A stretch of 36,584 bases of DNA from an uncultured Bacteroidia bacterium. GTDB taxonomy: Bacteria > Bacteroidota > Bacteroidia > Bacteroidales > ML635J-15. Of the stretch, positions 33,148 to 36,584 are shown piece by piece. The notes below the pieces were generated by a model. The model had not been told where the DNA came from. It was given only the letters and a program-made list of their open reading frames with translations, and did no database searches. Both the position numbers and the translations under genes were made by a program. Every line of letters begins with the position of its first letter. Within the stretch, counting starts at the first letter, position 1. Where the stretch lies: positions 1-36,584 of the forward strand of contig CADARW010000029.1 in assembly GCA_902790405.1 (NCBI GenBank). Reading direction: 5' to 3'.

Positions 33148-33175
33148 GTAGCGACGCAAAGCATTGCGTCGGTAC
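33148..33175. repeat. 28-nt hairpin repeat, copy 3
   Basis: 28 bases with arms GACGCAA/TTGCGTC, starting GTAGC and ending GGTAC. Compare with 7377-7404 and 14328-14355. Confidence 0.6.
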
Positions 33176-33210
33176 AATGGCTACGCCGTTTAAATGGGTT
33201 GAAGATTTTA

Positions 33211-34056
33211 TTATTCTTCTGTCGTTGGCCACGGATTCTCTTCTATTCCAGCCATCTGCACCATGGTTTTGTGAGCGATATTGCATACCCGCAAAATTTC
33301 ATCCTTACGCAATTGTCCCTTCTCGAAAAATATAGGTTCGCCAACATGCAAAGTAACACATGGCAGATTACGCTTACCAAACAACCTGTACAAACCTTTT
33401 CGCTCGCGATAGCTATAAACCAACGGAACGACAGGAATATCGTACTTGTAGGCCATAGCAAAAGCGCCAGTCCTGAACGGACGTATCGGTGCATACATAT
33501 CCCAGCGCACTGCCTCCGGAAATATCAGGAACCACTCTTTGCGACTATGAAGTTCGTCGAAAGCCTCGTTGAACTTGCGTATGCCTCCGCGCGTTTCGGG
33601 AATCGGAATACCACCAGCATGGCGCATAATCCAGCCAAATTTCCCGTTGAAATGCTTGGCAAACATCGGAATCCAGATTCTCCCAAATAGACGAACTGCC
33701 TGATTTACACCAAACGCATCGAAAATAAAAACATGATTGCATAAACACATCGCTCCGTTTTTCAGTTCTTTGCGATGTTTGCGCACATTTTTCCGTCCTT
33801 CTATCCGTAGTCCGAAATGAAAGCGGGTCATAAATGCAACCAATAGCCATTTTATAAAAAATCCCAACACGTCACCAAACTTGTAACTCAGCGACTTGTC
33901 GATGTACGGATAATTTTCGTCGAACTGATATTTTCCCTGCGACGAATCCTCGACCTCAACCTTCAGCAGACGGCGAAACGGATCATCCTTTGGATAATCG
34001 ACACCAATGTCGGGAATATACACGCCCTCTTTTACCTTAAATGTACCGAAATGCAT
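33211..34056 (-). CDS. PlsC-type lysophospholipid acyltransferase
   Basis: A protein of 281 residues. A single membrane-associated segment (about 63-78) precedes the acyltransferase domain. The HxxxxD motif is NHVFIFDA (His108, Asp113), the substrate-binding segment is HAGGIPIPETRGGIRKF, and FPEAVRW stands where FPEGTR is usual. VPLVYSY follows. Members acylate lysophosphatidate or related lipids at the inner membrane. The N-terminal ~60 residues are hydrophilic and not part of the core domain. The FPEA variant may indicate a different acceptor from that of housekeeping PlsC. A minus-strand TATATTTG box is at 34085-34078. Confidence 0.87.
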   Translation of the reverse strand: MHFGTFKVKEGVYIPDIGVDYPKDDPFRRLLKVEVEDSSQGKYQFDENYPYIDKSLSYKFGDVLGFFIKWLLVAFMTRFHFGLRIEGRKNVRKHRKELKNGAMCLCNHVFIFDAFGVNQAVRLFGRIWIPMFAKHFNGKFGWIMRHAGGIPIPETRGGIRKFNEAFDELHSRKEWFLIFPEAVRWDMYAPIRPFRTGAFAMAYKYDIPVVPLVYSYRERKGLYRLFGKRNLPCVTLHVGEPIFFEKGQLRKDEILRVCNIAHKTMVQMAGIEENPWPTTEE

Positions 34057-34187
34057 TTTTACAAAATAAAATCAGGGCAAATATAAATCTTTTTCAGCAA
34101 TTATCGGTTTCTGCTGCGAAGGCAAACCTCATCGAACCATTATTTATAAAAAACGTAAATCGTCAATCAAAAATCGAAAATAACTTT

Positions 34188-34195
34188 TATCTTTG
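34188..34195 (+). promoter_or_regulatory. Promoter -7 box of the two-gene unknown operon
   Basis: TATCTTTG, 28 bases before the start at 34224. Confidence 0.55.
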
Positions 34196-34223
34196 TCTCA
34201 CTAATTTTAAAAGGTAATATGCT

Positions 34224-34886
34224 ATGGCAGATCAAAGACTAGAAGAGTATCGCGCATACTACGATGCACGCACAGAGCGATACGCAAACAACCCTCTGAC
34301 GAAACATTCATACGAGGCTGAGAAAAAATTGAGAGACTTGTTCTACCGCTACGACAATCTCGATGAAATAGGACAAAACATGGGCCGACTCAATACCGAC
34401 TGCGCTTTCGCCGTAACGCGCGACCAGTACGAAATGGAAAGCGAATACTACGAGAGTGTTCAGGAGCCAATACGCAAGAAAGGCGCCGACCAGATACTTG
34501 CCGAACTCGACAGGAAGACCGAACTCTTGGACATGATGAACATGGTGAACGACCAAACCAACAAGAACGGTGTCGAAGTTAGTGCCGACGAAGCCAGTGG
34601 CAAAGCTTTGATGGAAAACTGGAAACAACTCGACGAAATAGAAGTTTACACCAATGCCGTTGTTCCTGCAAGATACAAAGCCAACATGCAGAAAGTTATC
34701 GACGAGGCAAAAAAATCCATCATCGAATCGCGCGACAGCGAAGAGAAAACCATTGGCGACTGGGTTGAAGGATGGCACATGAAACCGGAACTTACACGCG
34801 AATATAGGTTCAGGCACGTTATGCCATATAGCGACGAGGAAATTGAGGAACACCTCAAGAAGTTCAAAAACATTATTAACAGATAA
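34224..34886 (+). CDS. Hypothetical cytosolic protein, mostly helical
   Basis: A protein of 220 residues, highly charged, with no signal peptide or membrane segment. Long Glu/Lys-rich stretches (QILAELDRKTELLDMMNMV, then KVIDEAKKSIIESRDSEEK) suggest coiled helices. The end has a conserved look: WVEGWHMKPELTREYRF and MPYSDEEIEEHLKKF. I do not recognise a family. It is followed after 15 bases by the larger unknown gene, preceded by an unusual AGGAGG-like sequence (AAAGGAGGAAC) in the gap, one of the few clear Shine-Dalgarno sites in the window. The two proteins probably work together. Confidence 0.65.
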   Translation: MADQRLEEYRAYYDARTERYANNPLTKHSYEAEKKLRDLFYRYDNLDEIGQNMGRLNTDCAFAVTRDQYEMESEYYESVQEPIRKKGADQILAELDRKTELLDMMNMVNDQTNKNGVEVSADEASGKALMENWKQLDEIEVYTNAVVPARYKANMQKVIDEAKKSIIESRDSEEKTIGDWVEGWHMKPELTREYRFRHVMPYSDEEIEEHLKKFKNIINR

Positions 34887-34901
34887 AAGGAGGAACAAGA
34901 T

Positions 34902-36332
34902 ATGGCAGTAGATAAAAGTATACTCGATGCAATAACCGGCGGATACAAGTTCTATCTCGACGACATGAAGAGCAAGAACATCACCGGACAGTACTACGAC
35001 GAAGTCGAAAGGCTTTTCAAGCGCATAGAGGAACTCGGCGAAGAATGCTCCGACATGAACGAACTGTACGCCAAGATGCAGAACGAAAACATCACCGTAA
35101 AGATGTCCGACGCCTACACCCGCGCACTTACCGAAGAAGGCAACAAGAAATATATGCCGCAAAACGGCGAAATTCCCGACGACAGCCAGTTGTTCAAGAA
35201 CAACTTGGATGCTCTGCGTAATTGTATAACAAGCTTGCGCGACAACTTCGACAACGTGATGGAAAAGGCAACCGAATCGGAACGCATGAGACTTATGGTC
35301 GAAGGCAATCCCGAAGCTCTAATAAAGAGCATCGAGGACATGATTGCTCTCGCCGAAGAGCCCGGCATGACATACGCCAACTTCCTACGCCTGCAGATTG
35401 AACGCGGACTCGACAAGGCTGCTCAAGCTACTACCCGCAGTGCCCTCGAAAGTATTGTCGAAAGCCAGAAAGCCCTTATGGCACCTGAAATAGAAACTAA
35501 GATGTGCGAGGAAAAACTCGAAGAATACGACAAAGAGGCTTCAAAAAACAAGTTCAACATTGTTGACGTCAATGTTTGGAACCTCATCTCCGACAGAATC
35601 GAAAGGAAATACAGACCCGATATAATAAAAAGAGACAAAATATACGATTTGTTCCATACAATAATTGGGGACCTAAGTTTCTGGAGTATCGCACATTGCC
35701 CGTTTGCACCTACCGATGTGCCGCCATGGTCTATGATGGGTGACATCGAACGTGCAAAAGCTGACATTGAAAAGACAAAGGCCATATATCCCGGAATTAT
35801 CCGCGAATACGAAAAGCTTTTGTATCGCTACTTCGGACTAAGGCTTAAAGATATTATCTACGACAGCAAATTCATCCATACCATAAAGTCGAACTATATT
35901 GACGAGTCACAAGAACTTATAGAACACCTGCTTCTCGACGTATATCCTCAATGCAAACCGTTCAACACTCTGCCCAATGATTTAATCGAAAAGCGAAGCG
36001 CAATGTACAAAGGAAATCGCGAAGTAAATCCTCTTAGAAACGAACCTTATATGAGGATGAAAAGATTCTACAATTCCAAGTTCGGTGAAGGTTACATGGA
36101 GAAATTCATGAAAGAAATAGGACAGGAAAAAGTTGATGTCAACACAGCAAAGATAAATAGTTCTGCTACTCCGTGGGATCTCGAAACTTTCTTCCAGCAC
36201 ACCGAAGACAAGATTGCAGAACCCGACCTCAACGAAACCTTTGTGGACAATTCCGCATCGAGCAAGGTCGAGGAAGCAGCCAGCACAATTAAGGAAAAAG
36301 CCGGAGGTTTGTTCTCGTTCTTCAAACGATAG
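34902..36332 (+). CDS. Hypothetical protein, second gene of unknown operon
   Basis: A protein of 476 residues, hydrophilic and largely helical (for example DEVERLFKRIEELGEECSDM and GDIERAKADIEKTKAIYP). No signal peptide or membrane segment is seen. A central part (VNVWNLISDRIERKYRPDII ... DLSFWSIAHCPFAPTDVPPW) looks folded. The C-terminus ends in a Ser/Lys-rich linker and an amphipathic aromatic tip GGLFSFFKR, which may dock to a membrane or partner. I do not recognise a family. It starts 15 bases after the previous gene with a good Shine-Dalgarno sequence, so strong, coupled expression is likely. Confidence 0.68.
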   Translation: MAVDKSILDAITGGYKFYLDDMKSKNITGQYYDEVERLFKRIEELGEECSDMNELYAKMQNENITVKMSDAYTRALTEEGNKKYMPQNGEIPDDSQLFKNNLDALRNCITSLRDNFDNVMEKATESERMRLMVEGNPEALIKSIEDMIALAEEPGMTYANFLRLQIERGLDKAAQATTRSALESIVESQKALMAPEIETKMCEEKLEEYDKEASKNKFNIVDVNVWNLISDRIERKYRPDIIKRDKIYDLFHTIIGDLSFWSIAHCPFAPTDVPPWSMMGDIERAKADIEKTKAIYPGIIREYEKLLYRYFGLRLKDIIYDSKFIHTIKSNYIDESQELIEHLLLDVYPQCKPFNTLPNDLIEKRSAMYKGNREVNPLRNEPYMRMKRFYNSKFGEGYMEKFMKEIGQEKVDVNTAKINSSATPWDLETFFQHTEDKIAEPDLNETFVDNSASSKVEEAASTIKEKAGGLFSFFKR

Positions 36333-36344
36333 AAACATAAAAAT

Positions 36345-36382
36345 GTGGTCGTCGTCCTGAACTTGCCATAGGATCTGACCAC
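36345..36382. repeat. CTGAACTTG hairpin repeat
   Basis: The outer arms GTGGTC (36345-36350) and GACCAC (36377-36382) enclose an inner stem around CCTGAACTTGCCATAGG. Its pattern resembles the inner part of the hairpin at 33062-33115. Confidence 0.55.
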
Positions 36383-36393
36383 GTATATAACAA

Positions 36394-36424
36394 CAAAAAG
36401 GTCGGACAATGTCCGACCTTTTTG
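36394..36424. terminator. Bidirectional terminator
   Basis: AAAAAGGTCGGAC pairs with GTCCGACCTTTTT around a 3-4 base loop. A residues before and T residues after let it serve both converging genes. Confidence 0.9.
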
Positions 36425-36443
36425 TAATCTAAAATCTGGACTA

Positions 36444-36584
36444 TTAGAACTTCGTAACCTTTCTTACGATTACTTCGTTTGCGGTATAGATTCTTACAAA
36501 GTACATGCCTGCTGGCTGAGCTTCGAGAGAAATAGTAACTACATCAGAAGCAACTGCTTCGCTAGAAACAATCTGTCCGTCAAC
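36444..36584 (-). CDS. C-terminal end of a T9SS-sorted protein (partial)
   Basis: The last 46 codons of a minus-strand gene that continues beyond the window; the stop is at 36446-36444. The sequence VDGQIVSSEA ... ISLEAQPAGMYFVRIY ... VIVRKVTKF is the end of a type A C-terminal sorting domain used by the type IX secretion system, as in the C10 peptidase at 3358. The function of the rest of the protein cannot be told. It converges with the unknown operon, sharing the terminator at 36394-36424. Confidence 0.85.
   Translation of the reverse strand, partial: VDGQIVSSEAVASDVVTISLEAQPAGMYFVRIYTANEVIVRKVTKF

Larger units (their letters stand above)
32828..33210. repeat. Mosaic of short intergenic repeats
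   Basis: These 383 bases hold no gene. They are built from recurring words: GGCTTCGCCGTT, ATGGCTACGCCGTTT, TTCAATG, and a 28-base exact duplicate (32856-32883 and 32938-32965). The 12-mer GAGCTAAAGGTT is at 32928-32939, a hairpin of the CTGrACTTG type at 33062-33115, and a 28-nt hairpin at 33148-33175. Confidence 0.75.

Overview
The window looks like the chromosome of a Bacteroidales bacterium. Most genes lack a Shine-Dalgarno site and instead follow a TAnnTTTG promoter box of the Bacteroidetes type. Other markers point the same way: DUF3098 next to uppP, truB and queA, DUF4476 repeats, C-terminal sorting domains of type IX secretion (T9SS) on two proteins (one cut by the right edge), a C10 peptidase, and Listeria-Bacteroides repeats in a lipoprotein. 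No rRNA, tRNA, CRISPR array or recombinase gene was found.

Left part (1-16.6 kb), host-like composition. An OhrR-type MarR regulator with a paired operator precedes a glutathione peroxidase and a small conserved protein. Then come a flavin-reductase lipoprotein, a PhzF-like isomerase, a secreted C10 peptidase (minus strand), a tiny winged-helix protein with a flavodoxin-type reductase, and the housekeeping run DUF3098-uppP-truB-queA, in which uppP carries an internal deletion with a frameshift. An OsmC protein, a four-helix-bundle (S23/Avd-like) gene set between two blocks of short tandem repeats, a hotdog thioesterase and a PrsW-type protease follow. After a lipoprotein/DUF4476 divergent pair and an O-antigen ligase-like protein comes dnaK, which has a well-spaced sigma-54 promoter candidate.

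Middle part (16.6-27.2 kb), accessory island. It starts directly after dnaK and ends at a diverged copy of the last 20-odd codons of dnaK, as expected if DNA had been added at the dnaK 3' end. It holds a SEFIR/TIR protein whose C-terminal winged helix is out of frame across a ten-A run; a tight three-gene operon of Dam-type adenine methylase, HerA-like ATPase and NurA-like nuclease; an AbiEi/AbiEii type IV toxin-antitoxin pair; the C-terminal remnant of a winged-helix protein; a Fic protein with GGTGTAAA repeats in its promoter; and a lipoprotein. The first four genes are visibly AT-rich compared with dnaK. Taken together this is a compact anti-phage defence island. The methylase-HerA-NurA operon is the best candidate for a little-described system.

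Right part (27.2-36.6 kb), host-like. A His-rich and Ser-rich exported repeat protein, an esterase-like hydrolase fused to LysM, a GH3-family protein with a HAD phosphatase, a PlsC-type acyltransferase (minus strand), a two-gene operon of unknown function, and the end of a T9SS-sorted protein (minus strand).

Several dispersed intergenic repeat families recur across the window: a 28-nt hairpin (three copies), the 12-mer GAGCTAAAGGTT (four copies), a CTGrACTTG hairpin (two copies) and a GTCGCGGC palindrome (two copies).
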